Of a stretch of DNA of 64,000 nt, positions 34,964-48,468 are shown piece by piece. Source of the DNA: Populus alba (Eukaryota; Streptophyta; Magnoliopsida; Malpighiales; Salicaceae). A program made the position numbers and the translations under genes. The notes beneath the pieces are model-generated. The model worked only from the letters and a program-made list of their open reading frames with translations, made no database searches and was not told where the DNA came from. The stretch spans positions 6,353,770-6,417,769 of the forward strand of contig NC_133284.1 of assembly GCF_005239225.2 (NCBI RefSeq). Direction: 5' to 3'. Position 1 is the stretch's first letter. Each line of letters starts with the position of its first letter.

Positions 34964-37686
34964 ATGAGGACATGCTTGTGGGTTTTTGCTGTGGTTCTTG
35001 TTTTCGGTTTTGTTGATGGAAAAAAAATTGAAAGGTTGCGCACAGAGAGGATTTCAGGTGGCATTCTTTTATCTCCTTAATGTCTTGCTTATTATTGGAT
35101 TTTAAGCTGTAGCTTTTTTACAATGCTACTGTTTTAGTTCCATTTTACAACTTGAAGTTTTGCAAGAATACGATATAGAGAACGGGGGCTTTCTGTACTT
35201 AGTTATAGTTATGGCCCGGGTTCGAGATTTTTGGCATCAGTAGTAATGAATCAGAATGGCTCGTGAACTTGAAGAGTAAAAGTTTTAACACATTTTGGTT
35301 TTAGCTATGTGCAAATTAATTAATTCTTGGAACTTTTGGGAATTTTTTTTATATTTAGTTCAGGGCTTTGGGGATCTGGATTGTTTCTTATTTGATTTGG
35401 ATTCAAAGGAAATGTTCATCTGATTCACCAGGACACTTACTAAACCTTTTTCATGGACCCGGGTATCTTTTTTCTCATTTAATTGATAGAAAAAGAAAAA
35501 AAATTCGTGTTAAAATCTACTTCTCATCCTGGAGAACCTTGATGGAAGGGGAAGTCTGCTTGCTAATCTTTCTATTACTTTTTTAGATATTTACTTTTTT
35601 CGTATGAACTATTCTTTATGTGCCGTTTAAAATTCGTCGTGTTTGGATGCAAGGGTGTTTATGTGTATTTATGATGATGCGTTTTTATGCTTTATGAACC
35701 ACAACAACTCTATTATGAACATAGTGCCTGCCAGTGGATGTTTTTTTCTTTCCTTCTGATATTGCAAAGCTGTGGTCACTTTTACAAGAGGCTGATATCC
35801 ATCCTTCTATGAACTTTTTTTTTTTTTCTGCAAAAATGGAGTCTGGTTGAATTGTGAGGAAATCTATTTTGTCTAAACTCGCTCGAGCTGTTTGCTTTAT
35901 TGACTCTGAGGCATGGTATTGATAACCAAATGTGTTTTGGGTTTCAATAACGCAGGAAGCGCTGGGGATGTGTTGGATGATGATCCAGTGGGTAGGTTGA
36001 AGGTCTATGTTTATGAGCTTCCGAGTAAATACAACAAGAAACTGCTGCAGAAGGACCCCAGATGTCTCACCCATATGTTTGCTGCTGAAATCTTCATGCA
36101 TAGATTTCTCTTATCCAGCCCAGTTCGAACCCTAAATCCAGATGAAGCAGATTGGTTTTATTCCCCTATATACCCCACTTGTGATCTCACACCCATGGGC
36201 TTGCCGTTGCCCTTCAAATCTCCTAGGATGATGAGAAGTGCGATACAGCTAATCTCCTCCAATTGGCCTTACTGGAATCGTACGGAAGGTGCTGATCACT
36301 TTTTTGTTGTGCCCCATGACTTTGGAGCCTGCTTCCACTATCAGGTAGGACTGCTAATGCTGTTGGATTATACTTTCTTAGTAACCATGTCTTGCCCCAT
36401 TTTGAAAGAACAAAAATATCTTGATGTCATCAATCTGCACTATACATGCTTAAGTTCAACTTGTGTTTCGTTTTTAGTGTGACTTCCCAGTTTCATTAGG
36501 TGCTGATCCTGTAGTCTGTCTGCATTGAGATGTTGCCATTGGTCGTGTAACTAGGTAATGGAGATTTTGATAAGTTTGGCTTTGGTTTCGCGGTGATTAG
36601 ATTTTGACAAGGATGTGAGCTTGAAGGACCCTGGCACAACATGGTTAATGTTAATTTAAACTCAAGAATGTGCATCTAGAGACCCTTTAAAATTTCTGAA
36701 TTCTTTATTGGACCTAGAGAGGGAGAGGGGAAAAAAAAGAAGAAAATTTATCTTTAAGACTATTAAACATTCATGTTCTACATATACTGGGTGACTTGTA
36801 GTTTCTAATATTTCTATAACAAATATGACCATATTATTAGACTTGGTCCTTGCCTTTCCAGGTAGCCCCCCTTGCTTCTCTCAGCTGTTACAAAAAGTGG
36901 TCTAGCTTGCAGTTTTTTTCAATGCTCTTGCTGCTACACTTTTTTGTTTTTGGTCTTCTGGGGTGGTGGTGGGAGGAACCTGACTCTCCCTTATGGCCAC
37001 ACAGGTTGGCGAACAATACACCCAATGTACCAATCTCCTCAAAGGGGGTAATGGTAACGCTACAACTTTTGAAAGCCAATATAATGTGATCCTACACCCA
37101 TGGAATTATGATATATGAAGCTTGATGACAGGATCAATTTTGACTGAACATGTGAGCAGAATTAAGATTTTAGTACTTGGTTAAATCGTTTCTGCTTCCA
37201 TACATGATAAATCGATATGTCAAAAAGGTTTAATGGAGCTTGTAACTTCTTCGGACTCCCCTCTGGAACCATTTAAAATCAAGATCTCCTCAAGTGTCAC
37301 GAACCTTTTGATCCTCTTATTTGCGTTAATTGAGCAAACAATTTGTATTATATGTGACTCATTTATTATCTCAAATAACGTAGGAAGAGAAAGCCGTTGA
37401 GCGGGGCATTCTTCCTCTACTCCAGCGTTCTACTTTGGTTCAAACTTTTGGGCAGCGAAATCATGTGTGCTTGAATGAGGGTTCAATTACAATTCCTCCT
37501 TTTGCTCCTCCTCAAAAGATGCAGGCCCACCAGATTCCCCCTGACATTCCACGGTCCATTTTTGTCTATTTCCGTGGATTGTTTTATGATGTAAATAATG
37601 ATCCAGAAGGTGGTTATTATGCAAGGTATGCTTCTGCTGATCTTCCAAAAAGAGTGAATTGCAATATGTCTAGCCTGATATAGTTT

Positions 37687-37717
<31 letters not shown>

Positions 37718-38633
37718 GTTTAGACCAAAAGGCAATACTCTCATGGAAGATATAAATCCAAACATCCAATCTTAGATGTAATGAAGTAGAGATTTAATGA
37801 ACTTAGGTTATCAAGTATAAATTCAAACCCGCCAGGACCCAAGTAGTATCCATGTTTGCTCATCAGAGTAGGCTATCAGATTAATGATGCCATGTCTTCA
37901 TCCTTCACACCCTCCTGTGAATTTATACGTTTGGTGAATTTCAGATTCAAAGATCCAGGTCCTCATTTCTTCTGATAAATATGTGCTTCGAGACTTTATA
38001 GTCTGTAGCTAAGAATTTATGGTAGCGAATCTGCTGGTTCAGACATCTTGTATGGCTTCTGTGAGGCTGTTGCCTGTTGGGCTTATATTAGTTACTTAAC
38101 CTTTTTGTTTGACTGACAGAGGAGCAAGGGCTGCAGTTTGGGAGAATTTCAAGAACAATCCACTCTTCGACATCTCCACTGACCATCCAACAACATATTA
38201 TGAAGACATGCAGCGAGCTATATTTTGCTTGTGTCCACTCGGTTGGGCTCCATGGAGCCCTAGATTAGTTGAAGCAGTGGTATTTGGATGCATTCCTGTC
38301 ATCATAGCAGATGATATTGTTTTGCCATTTGCCGATGCTATCCCATGGGAGGAAATTGGGGTGTTCGTAGCAGAGGAAGATGTCCCTAACCTGGACACAA
38401 TCCTAACATCCATACCACCAGAAGTGATTTTAAGGAAACAAAGGCTTCTTGCAAATCCTTCCATGAAACGTGCAATGTTATTCCCACAACCTGCACAACC
38501 AGGTGATGCTTTCCACCAAATCCTAAACGGGCTGGCGCGTAAGTTGCCACATGACAGGAGTGTTTACTTGAAGTCTGGTCAGAATATTTTGAATTGGACA
38601 GCAGGACCAGTTGGGGACCTGAAACCCTGGTAA
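34964..38633 (+). CDS. IRX10: Glucuronoxylan xylosyltransferase, IRX10/GUT type (GT47)
   Basis: Golgi enzyme that adds beta-1,4-xylose to the xylan backbone of secondary walls, usually in a complex with IRX9 and IRX14 types. Exons 34964-35057, 35956-36344, 37384-37625 and 38120-38633 sum to 1,239 nt, 412 residues. A hydrophobic N terminus (about residues 4-18) acts as signal peptide or anchor. The exostosin-fold GT47 domain fills the rest: LKVYVYELP at the start, the NRTEGADHFFVVPHDFGACF region, and FCLCPLGWAPWSPRLVEAV near the nucleotide-sugar site. The protein ends in LKPW like its family. The frame is intact. The first exon is poorly conserved, as expected for the anchor. A MYB-type SMRE match ACCAACT lies 100 bp upstream (34857-34863). 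IRX10 and IRX10-L cannot be separated by eye. Confidence 0.95.
37692..37718. repeat. (AT)n microsatellite in IRX10 intron 3
   Basis: An AT run of about 13 units shortly after the exon 3 donor. Confidence 0.85.
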
Positions 38634-40399
38634 GAGAAGTGTCATTTCCTCAACAGACATGGCTGTGGTGTATCTACTGTTTCATCTAATCGCAAGGACT
38701 GTAAACTTCCCTTTGAAGTTTTGATTTTTGTATAGATTCTTGAATTTCACGTGTACATCTGGGACATAGTTCGATGCTTTAAATAACTTCGCATTTTTCT
38801 TGATATTGACAATTGCTGTGATTTCTTACACTTAAAATAGTTTTTTCTTTGGTTGGGACAGATTGCATTTGCCATCATCCTTGCTGCATAATTTCAATCT
38901 CTATTTTCCTTGGTTATAGATTATATCCCCCATGTCGTCAACCATCCGCCAAACCCTCGGTTACAGTTTCTTGCATTTCAAACTATCAAGAAAAAAGGCA
39001 CTTTTTAGCCTGGTCCAAGGACATAACTAAACTTATTTCTCAAACAAGAGGACATAACTGTACGTATTGATAATATTTCCCTTGAATTACAAAGCAACAC
39101 AACTTCACTCCATCCATCATATTCACAAAGATGTGAGATTTTTAAAATCAAAGAGGAATGTTGAAATTAATTAATTTCAACACTCTTATTTTTCGAAATA
39201 TCTCTTGAGATTTGAGAATATATTGGCCATGCTTGTAAAATTTCTCCTCGTTGGATGACATTTGGATTCTCAAAATCTTGTTTTCACCCATCATCTCCTG
39301 ACACTTACACTCCATCTTGTAAAGTTCAAGTATACTTGTATCAACTATCCTCTACCATTAATAGTATTTGCTTGAAGATGATTACTTTTAGCTATTTTTT
39401 CTCTTCCTATAGATGCTGTCAAATTTCTTTGATTAAAAGTCATTATTATCAAGATTTGACTTTTAAGTGACCCTTCAGTTTTATCTTATTATTTTCTAAT
39501 TTTTATGTGTGGCCTCTTTTATACCACACCATCTCTTATGCAATTATTCATTTTTTTTTTTTTTTTATATATGAGTTGCCTACCTTCAGCTTCTTCTATC
39601 TTTGTTTTACACATGTACTCTAATATCTTGCATATTCTACACGATTGAAATATCTCTAATAATATGATAGAAAAATTAGAGGGGCAAAGAAGAAAACACA
39701 GGGGAACATATCTCTCTTATTTTATGGTATGTTACTCTCAAATAAGAGGAAGTCCTATGAACTTGTGAACTCGGATGACAACTGTTTCAATATATGTACT
39801 TGGAAAAACAGAAAAATACTTTGAATTTAAACTTCAAAATTAATCCAACACTTCACCTGCCAAGTATTCAATTCACTTCAATCTTTTTATGTAAGATCAA
39901 GATTGTTAATCTTAGTGTTCCATTTAGTCTCGACACGAGGACCAAGATGATTAACCTACTAGCACTCGTCAATCCACTCAATATATAAGAAATTCTAAGA
40001 GTGAGTGGATTCAAAAGCAATGTCCAAAGAAAAAAAAGAAAGAAAGAAAAGCTGTAAACTGATGTATCGGAGAAAGATAGAAGTCAAGAGAGGCCAAGTA
40101 CAAGCTCATAAAAGATGATAAGGCATGGGAGATCACACAGAGAAAAGAAAGGAGAGCTATTTTTGTTTTTTTAAAAAAGATGAAAATGACAAGTACAAAT
40201 ATTACTTGAAAAGTCAAATCTTAACGAAGAAATTTTTGTGAAAGATTACTTAGAAAAATTGAAATGACACTTTGAATTAAAACTTCACCAATCCAAGTAT
40301 TTAATTCACTTTAATTTTAATATATTTACTGCCATATTTAATTCAATCTTGATATAATGGACTAGATGATTAACCCATTCGCACTTGTCAATCAACTCG

Positions 40400-40459
<60 letters not shown>
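40400..40459. repeat. (TA)n microsatellite, about 30 units
   Basis: An uninterrupted TA run of about 60 bp, the longest in the window. Confidence 0.92.
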
Positions 40460-40463
<4 letters not shown>

Positions 40464-41187
40464 TGGTTGCGTCAAATTGTTGAATTTAGCTACAAAGTTA
40501 CTTTGGCATGTAGAGCATGTGATTTTATTAATTGACTAAATTTTTTATTTATTATATCCTTATTCTTTTAATTACTGTTTTTTATCAGTTTTTTAATTTA
40601 TTTTATTTTTTTAATTGTATCTTTTATTTTTTTATTTAGTTAATTTTTATATCAAATTTAGTTTTTGATCGCTCTCACACATCCCCTTATTATTCTAATA
40701 GCAAGTGTATTTCTTGTAACTAGCTTTCTTGAACCTTGCTTTCCATGTATTTTTTTCAAATATGATAAGTTGTTTTTTTTTAACAAATAACTGCCTTTAT
40801 TTATAGAATAAAGCTTTTCCATGTATAAACGGGAATACTTTATCATAATATCTGGTTAATTAGTGATTAAACGAAAGCAGACAAGATTAGTGTTTATGTG
40901 TACTATATAGAAATTAGGAATATGAAGACTCTCCTTCGCTGTCCCTTAAAAATGAAGTTGATTTCGGGTACCAGGTCTACCTATTTTGCCCTCAACAAGC
41001 CACAAAGCTTGTCTGTCGCGGATCTTGGAGTGGAAAGAACACCTTCATAATAAATATAAAAATAACAGTTTCTCTTGCTCCCATGTGATGTGAGAATTTT
41101 ATTTTATTTTTCTCGGCATTTGCTTGGTTTTGATGATCCAATGGTGCCTAGTGTGACACGCTCCCCAATACAATGTTCCTTTTTTGT

Positions 41188-41385
41188 GTTTGGGAGTGTT
41201 GTAGCGGTTACTTTTCAAATAACTTTTTACTAAAAAGTATATCAATAATATTTTTTTATTTTTTAAAAATTATTTTTAATATCAATACATCAAAACGATC
41301 CAAAAATTACAAACCGCATTTAATTTTAGCAAAAAAAAAAAATTTGAATTTTTTTTGAAATACAGATCCAACTACAATGCCAAAC
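41188..41385. mobile_element. MITE-like element with imperfect terminal inverted repeats
   Basis: The left end reads GTTTGGGAGTGTTGTAGCGG. The reverse complement of the right end reads GTTTGGCATTGTAGTTGGAT, so the termini are related inverted repeats. The interior is A/T-rich with a TTTTTAATATCAATACATCA word shared by several other tracts. No coding capacity; a hAT-like origin is a guess. Confidence 0.6.
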
Positions 41386-43367
41386 GGGCACTAAGGGCTT
41401 AGTTCAAAGTAGCAGGCAGGGAGTTGACGGGGCATCCTTTGAGCTATAACAATGGCCAGGTTAAAGTCAAAGATAAGATTGCGGCTTTCAGGATCTTCCA
41501 CGGTTCTCATTTCCCTAAATAATCTCGGATTATAACCATACCCAAAACAAAGCAAGGAGGAATTGGACTGCTTAAATCGTGAAAATAATAATAATAATAG
41601 TCATTCTATCGCAGACAAGGTACAAAATCTGGGACTGGTTTGGAAGGTTTTTGCCTGCATGAAGTTTCCAAATCCAGGGACTAGTTTGTAACAAAAAAAA
41701 AGTTCCAATTAATCCCTTGGTTGAATTGGTTGATGTATCCCAAACTTTTCAGCTGCTCTCAAATTTGTTTGTTTGCGTGATGGTAAATTTTTTGTTTTTA
41801 TTACTTTTTCTTGGATAACCGAAGCTGATTAATGAAGAGAATGTTTGATATTATTTTTACATATATAGAAAATGTATTGAAATAGTATTTATTTTTTAAC
41901 AAATTATTTTTGATATTAATAAATCAAAATAAAATAAATTCTTACAAAAACATTTTCCAACAAATAAAAAAATCAAAGCTAGAGGCTTTCCACGATTCAG
42001 ATTCCGAATTCTTCTTTTTAATCTCAACTGTACGCCAGCAATTAAAGAATTGATCTGAGTTAAGTTGGATTAAATAATTTCAACTCGGTCTATACCTACA
42101 AACAAGAATAAAAGTAGTTAGAATTCAAATTGTTGTATAATTTAAAATACAGAAGCCTAACTGTAGATGTCACCTAACAAGCAAAGCCTTCGAACTTGAG
42201 TTGCCGTTTGATATCCATGAGATCTCATGCATGTAGATTATCTTAAAAAGTCACATGTAATCATTCAAGCGTGTTTTAAATTGTTATTATGGTTATGTTT
42301 TAAAATATTTTTTATTTTAAAAAAATTATTTTTGATATTAGTCCATTAAAATAATCTAAAAATATGTATAAAAAATTAATTTGATGAAAAAAAATACAAT
42401 AAAATTCAGTTTTTTAAAAAAATTTTTTTTTAAAATACAAAAATAAACATCAAAATCCATCCAAGCAAGCAATTCTAATTATCCGGGCTGAATTTGATTT
42501 CTGCACAATAATCACTCGGCAATCCCTCGACTCCCATATTACCAAAAAAAAAAAAAAAAATCGAGCAAAACATTTTTGGCGTTAGAAAAATAAATTAATC
42601 AGCAGAAAGAGATAATATCTCAAATTCAATAGTCAGCACCAAATTTGTTATAAAAAGAAAAGTCAGACTAGAGATTCGAAACACAAATTGGAGACTCTCA
42701 CGTAAAATATGACAGCAAAATTAGGAATAAGGACGTGGTCACCTTTAAAATATCTGGAGACGCCTAATTGGTAATTATAGCAATCAACTAATATATTTCA
42801 GTTTTATTGTATTAAAAAAAAATTAAAATATTTTATGTATTTTTAATTGTTTAGATATATTTATTAAATAACTATCTTATCATAATATTTTAAATTATTA
42901 AATAAAATTTAAAATAAAATTTATATTATTTTTCAACACATCTTCTTAAATAAAAATCTTTTAATCTTGAAACTTGTACAAACCTATACTACTTTATGCT
43001 TAATTTTTTTAATTAAATAAAATAAAAATAATGAGTTTCGAATTAATGATTATTTAGTCATTAAGTTTATGATATTATATTAAATAATTAATTCAATTTT
43101 ATGAGATTTTAAGATATAATTTATATTATTTTTTAATTATATTAATATTAAAAATAAAATAAAAAATAAAATATATATTTTAATATATTATCAAATAAAA
43201 ATAAAAATAGCATTCACTATTTTCAAACAGCACTGAAAGCCCCCCACCTGTCCCGTTAAATGAGGGGAAAAAAAAACACTGATCAAATTTTGCAATACCT
43301 TCTACTAAAATTTTCACCAAACCCTCTCTGCACCCCCCCTCTCTCTCGGTTTGTGATCTGAATCACT

Positions 43368-44872
43368 ATGGCTACAATTTCAAAGCTATCAAATCCAAGC
43401 CCTGCTGCCTCTGTACCAGCTCGTTCTTCTTCTTCTTCTTTGCCTAGAGTTTTCCTTGGTTTCAATACCAAAACTTCTTTCTCCAAAGTTGCATCATCTT
43501 CTTCTAGGTTGTCTTTGACAAACACCCAACCTTGGAGGACCTCCTTTGTGTAAGTATTTTTACTTCATTTTTATGATCTCTCTCTCTCTCTCTCTATCGG
43601 TGTTTATTTGGCGGTGATCATCTTAGCTCTCGTGTTCTTGCTTGGTTTCGCCTTCTGATCTTTTCATACGTCGATGATCAAGCGTCATCTTTTTTATGAA
43701 TATGTGATACAGTTTCTACGCTTTAGACCTTGCTTTAACGTATATTCTCTAGCCTTCTAGGGGCTTGAGGTACCGGTTTATGATAAATAATTAGTATCAT
43801 TATTGAGGTAATTAGTTTAGGGAACATGTCTTCTTCATTTTCTATGCCGTAGAAAGTATATCTTAAGAATTATTAACATGTACAAAGGGATGCTAGTTAT
43901 TGCTTAATCTTTTCAGCCGCAGGCCTTGTAATAAATACATTGTCGATATGTTCTTATATCATGAACTTTTGCTCCGGTTCTTATTCAATCCTTTTGAAAT
44001 GATTTGCCATCAAGTAAATTGGTCCATCTAATTACAAGCATTTGTTTCGGATTTTTTTTGTGTGAATGAACATGTGTTAATCCTGTTAAACACAAAATTA
44101 CAACATGTTTTGATGGTGTTAAAACTGCTGACTAATTGATCTCGATCAGCGCTTCTAATGGAATTTGGAGTTTGTAGCTTTGAGCTAGCTTAGAAGATAT
44201 CAGATTCTGTGATAGTGGATAACAAGGAAGAGTTAATTCCAGATATAGAATTTCTTGGTTTTTGAGCTGTAGCTGAATGAATTCAAAGCAATGATCTATT
44301 ATCTTTAATTCATGGTTGTTGCTGGTTATTTAATCCTTTCCTCTTTCCCTTTGATAATTGTGGACTTTGTTCAGTTGTTGTTTAACAAGATCTCTATCAC
44401 AGTGTCAGGTGCTCTCAATCCAGTGGAAATGGTAGTCCGATAAAGAGAACTACCCTTCATGATCTCTATGAACGGGAGGGGCAGAGTCCATGGTATGACA
44501 ACCTCTGCAGGCCTGTGACGGATCTGATTCCTCTGATTGAGAGTGGAGTCAGAGGTGTAACGAGTAACCCAGCGGTAATAACTATTATCTTTAAAAAAAA
44601 AATCAAGACTTGTCCAACATGCATAAAAATATGACTTTCCTTGAATTAAGTTGAAGAAAGTTAAGTGGTTGAAATTGAAAAGAAAGATGGAATTAATAAG
44701 GGTGTATCTTCAACACTTGTTTAGTGGCTTTTCTTCATTATCCTCGGTCCTGTATAATGGGCTGTTTAAAACATATGATTGCAGATTTTCCAGAAGGCAA
44801 TATCATCTTCAAATGCTTACAATGACCAATTCAGGTAAATCCAATCAATTGCAATTAACTAGTTTTATCATG

Positions 44873-44908
<36 letters not shown>

Positions 44909-46594
44909 AATTGATTACTCTGCTCTTTTCTGTTACATGATGTATATGAAATTTACCTGTTATGCCAAGAGGGGAAAAACAAAACGAAGTTCACATATCT
45001 CTTCTAAGTCTGCCGATTACTGCATACTCTTGGGGTTTGAAAGTTGGATGTTAATTTCCATGTCAGAATTTTAAGATTGTCAAGCTGATCACTATAGTGT
45101 TCATATATTTCTACTCTGATTTTAGAATGTTGGTACCTTCAGAGAACTTGTGCAAGCGGGAAAAGACATTGAAACTGCTTACTGGGAACTTGTGGTGAAG
45201 GACATACAAGACGCATGCAAACTTTTTGAGCCAATATATGATCAAACAGATGGTGGTGATGGCTATGTTTCTGTTGAAGTGTCTCCCAGACTAGCTGATG
45301 ATACTCAAGGGACTGTTGAGGCTGCAAAGTGGCTTCATAAAGTGGTTGATCGCCCCAACGTGTACATTAAAATTCCTGCTACTGCTCCTTGCATCCCCTC
45401 AATCAAGGAAGTTATTTCTCTTGGCATCAGTGTCAATGTGACTGTATGTTCTTTCTGTGCATTCTTTATTGCTTAGGCATTATTGTTGGCTAATGATTTT
45501 GTCACTGTAAATGATGTGCACATAAGTAGTCTTTTTCCATGATCATATGCTGATGAAGTGATCCTGATGACCTAATGGTTGAAGTCATGGTCAAACCAAG
45601 TTTGGGAAAAGCAATCTTGAATGATCATGTAGTTTTAAGAAGTGACTCTTTTATTAAATCAGATTCAGACTGTTCTCCTTTTTCGCCTGTGCAGCTGATA
45701 TTCTCTCTCACCAGATATGAAGCGGTCATTGATGCCTACTTGGATGGCCTTGAGGCATCTGGACTAAGTGACCTCTCCAGAGTTACAAGTGTTGCTTCCT
45801 TCTTTGTCAGTAGGGTGGACACTCTCATTGACAAAATGCTAGAAAAGATCGGAACCCCAGAAGCCCTTGATCTACGAGGAAAAGTAATTTGCTCTGAACT
45901 CTTGTTCTTGTATACCATTAATTCTCATTATATTCTAAAGAATCCGTAACCCAGTTTGTCAACTTTCATTAATGTGACTGGATGTGTACTGTTTTAGGCT
46001 GCTGTGGCTCAAGCAGGCCTAGCATACAAGCTCTACCAAAAGAAATTCTCTGGTCCAAGATGGGAGGCTTTGGTGAAGAAGGGTGCTAAGAAGCAGAGGT
46101 TGCTGTGGGCATCAACCAGTGTCAAGAACCCTGCCTACCCAGACACTTTATATGTTGCTCCCCTCATTGGACCTGACACAGTAAGCCATCTTATATCTCA
46201 GAACCCTGTCTCCTGTATTTTATGTGCATTGCTGCGTAGATATTTCTGGAAGGAAATGATATCATGTTCAAGAGGGAGCATTCACGTTTTAAACTGTAAT
46301 TTGTTGCTTAATGTTTCCCCTTGTGTGGTTTGGTTTTTCTCATGATAGGTCTCAACCATGCCTGACCAAGCTCTCCAAGCATTTGTTGATCATGGAAGTG
46401 TTGCAAGGACAATCGACTCAAATGTTTCTGAAGCTGAAGGAATTTACAATGCACTTGAGAAGTTGGGAATTGATTGGGGCTACGTGGGAGACCAGCTTGA
46501 AGTTGAAGGAGTGGATTCTTTCAAGAAGAGCTTCGATAGTCTTCTTGATACCCTGCAAGAGAAGGCAAATTCTCTGAAATTGGTTAGCCCGTAA
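43368..46594 (+). CDS. TRA2: Transaldolase, plastidic
   Basis: Pentose phosphate pathway enzyme that transfers a dihydroxyacetone unit from sedoheptulose 7-phosphate to glyceraldehyde 3-phosphate. Seven exons: 43368-43549, 44403-44574, 44785-44834, 45143-45443, 45695-45883, 45998-46180, 46349-46594; 1,323 nt, 440 residues, frame intact. The first ~60 residues are Ser-rich and basic, like a chloroplast transit peptide. The TIM-barrel domain follows: [29 protein letters not shown], and NVYIKIPAT, where Lys211 is the expected Schiff-base lysine. The long plant form ([19 protein letters not shown] start) resembles Arabidopsis At5g13420. A short third exon of 50 nt is supported by frame. FKBP19 follows 1.9 kb downstream on the same strand, as in Arabidopsis (from memory). 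Confidence 0.96.
44874..44905. repeat. (ATT)n microsatellite in transaldolase intron 3
   Basis: About ten ATT units inside the intron after exon 3. Confidence 0.88.
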
Positions 46595-48468
46595 GCCTTT
46601 TATTATTTGCTTATAGTATGAATTCAATGTAATAAAAGAGGACATCGATCTTGCCGTAGAAAAGAAAACCCATCGGTGAGTGCTGTGTAAGAAGTCAACT
46701 ACGTATATCACAAAAATCCACTCTACAATGTATTCTAAAGATAGATTTATTTTATGTTTTTATCTTCGTTTGTTTCTCCGATCAAACATGTTTTAATCTA
46801 TTTAGAATAACTTTTTAGGACAAAATAATAAGAGCTCATCAACATTTGGTTAATTCTAACTATTTTCTTTGTATTAAGAGGTTGAATGCTTAAACTATTA
46901 TATGCCTGATAGGAGAGAGTTTCAATTTTGTTACTGTTTTAGAACTGTCCGGAGCCGCAGCATCTAAAATGAAATTGCTATGTATATAATTTTCAACCGG
47001 TTTAAAACCACAACTCAGCGGCCATTCCCCTTCTTTTATATTTGGGCCAAGCTTCTCCTATGCGGGGAGATCTTTAATTAAAAACTAGTCGTGTTATCAT
47101 CCATAAACAGGATAATTTTTAACTTTAACAAATCTATTTTTAAAAAAGGAAATATAGAGAACCTGCCCACGCTTAGAGGAACTAAAATAAAAAACGAAGC
47201 ACAGAATTTTGTGCCATGGATTTCTCAAAAGAAGGAAAAAAGTAATGTCATCTTTTACATACGGTATGAGTGAAGGTCTCTTTGCCTTGCATGTTTTACT
47301 TTACATCATTTTTTTGAAGGCTCTTTTTAAGAAGAAAAAAATTGAAGAATTTTGCTCCATGCTCGAGAAATTATTGCATACATCTCATCCACATTCACTA
47401 TCACGCTCTTCTTTTTTGTCTTGTAGATGGAATTGAAGACGAGAGGGAAATACTGAGCGTGAGAGAGAGAACAACAAATTAATGCAATGCACAGTTATAA
47501 TTCTGATTTTTTTTTTTATTAATATGAGTATCCAGATTAGTTTGCACGTACTCGATTAATCTTACATGTTTAAAATTAATAACTATGTAAGCTTCAAATT
47601 TTAAAATTTATAAGATTCGAACTAATGATCTTTAAAAGTAAATATAATTCGGAATTTTGATTTTAATATAGTTGTGAGCTAGATAAACTATAAGTTAATA
47701 TGTTAACTTAAATTTTAATTTTTTTTAAAAATCATAAAATATTATTTTAATTAAAGTAGTTTGTTTTATTTGAATTCAAATCTTAAGTTTAGCATTTAAG
47801 AAAATAATTAAATAAATAATATATTCTTAAAACCATTCGATAAAAATAGTTTTAATTAAAGTATAAATTAATCCTAGAGAATGAAAAGGAAAATTAACCC
47901 TACCACTTTTGAAAAAATAAAATAAATGAGGAATTGTTGTAGCTTATGTTTTTTATAATATTTTATTTAAAAAAATATTAAACTAATACTTTTTATAATT
48001 TTAATATGTTAATGTATGATATAAAAAAATAAAAAAAAAAATTATTTTAACTATCAATCACGTGTAAGCCAAAAATATGGATTTAGCCGTGGTGGGCCGA
48101 ACAAAATGCAACAACATAAAAAAAAAAAAAAAAAAAAAATGATTTTTCATAGATTAGTTAGCGACAACTATTAGTTATTTTTTAGATGTACTTAAATAAA
48201 GAAAACAGACTAAAACATATAAAACTTATTATCCATCGAAAATAATAAAACTATAGGCACCTAGAATTTATATATTTGTATATTTATTCAAAGTGAATAA
48301 TATAAAATAATTAACAAGATACTAATAGCCGATCGACATAAAACTCGCAACACGGTGGTCTCTTCTTCTTCTTTAATACTCGTAGAAAAACTGAGGCTGT
48401 TATCTTCCCGCGGCTCATATCACTCTCTCTCTCTCTTTCTTCCTCTCTTACTGGAAACTTGTACATTA
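46595..48468. other. Intergenic region between transaldolase and FKBP19
   Basis: The start is the transaldolase 3' UTR. The rest has A/T-rich tracts (47940-48060 MITE-like, A20 at about 48120-48139) and no supportable gene. The last 120 bp carry a CT-rich leader for FKBP19. Confidence 0.6.

Larger units (their letters stand above)
38634..43367. other. Intergenic region between IRX10 and transaldolase
   Basis: The first ~200 bp should be the IRX10 3' UTR. No gene recognised beyond. It holds a 60 bp TA microsatellite, MITE-like elements at 41188-41385, 41840-41970 and 42290-42480, and a paired unit: 39680-40010 and 40230-40400 both carry 'ACTTTGAATTAAAACTTCA' and 'GATTAACCCA...CACT(C/T)GTCAATC' words, an old local duplication. 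The final 100 bp before 43368 are CT-rich leader. Confidence 0.6.

Noticed and set aside
36850..37089. Open frame within IRX10 intron 2
   Set aside because: It lies between well-supported exons 2 and 3 and resembles no protein.
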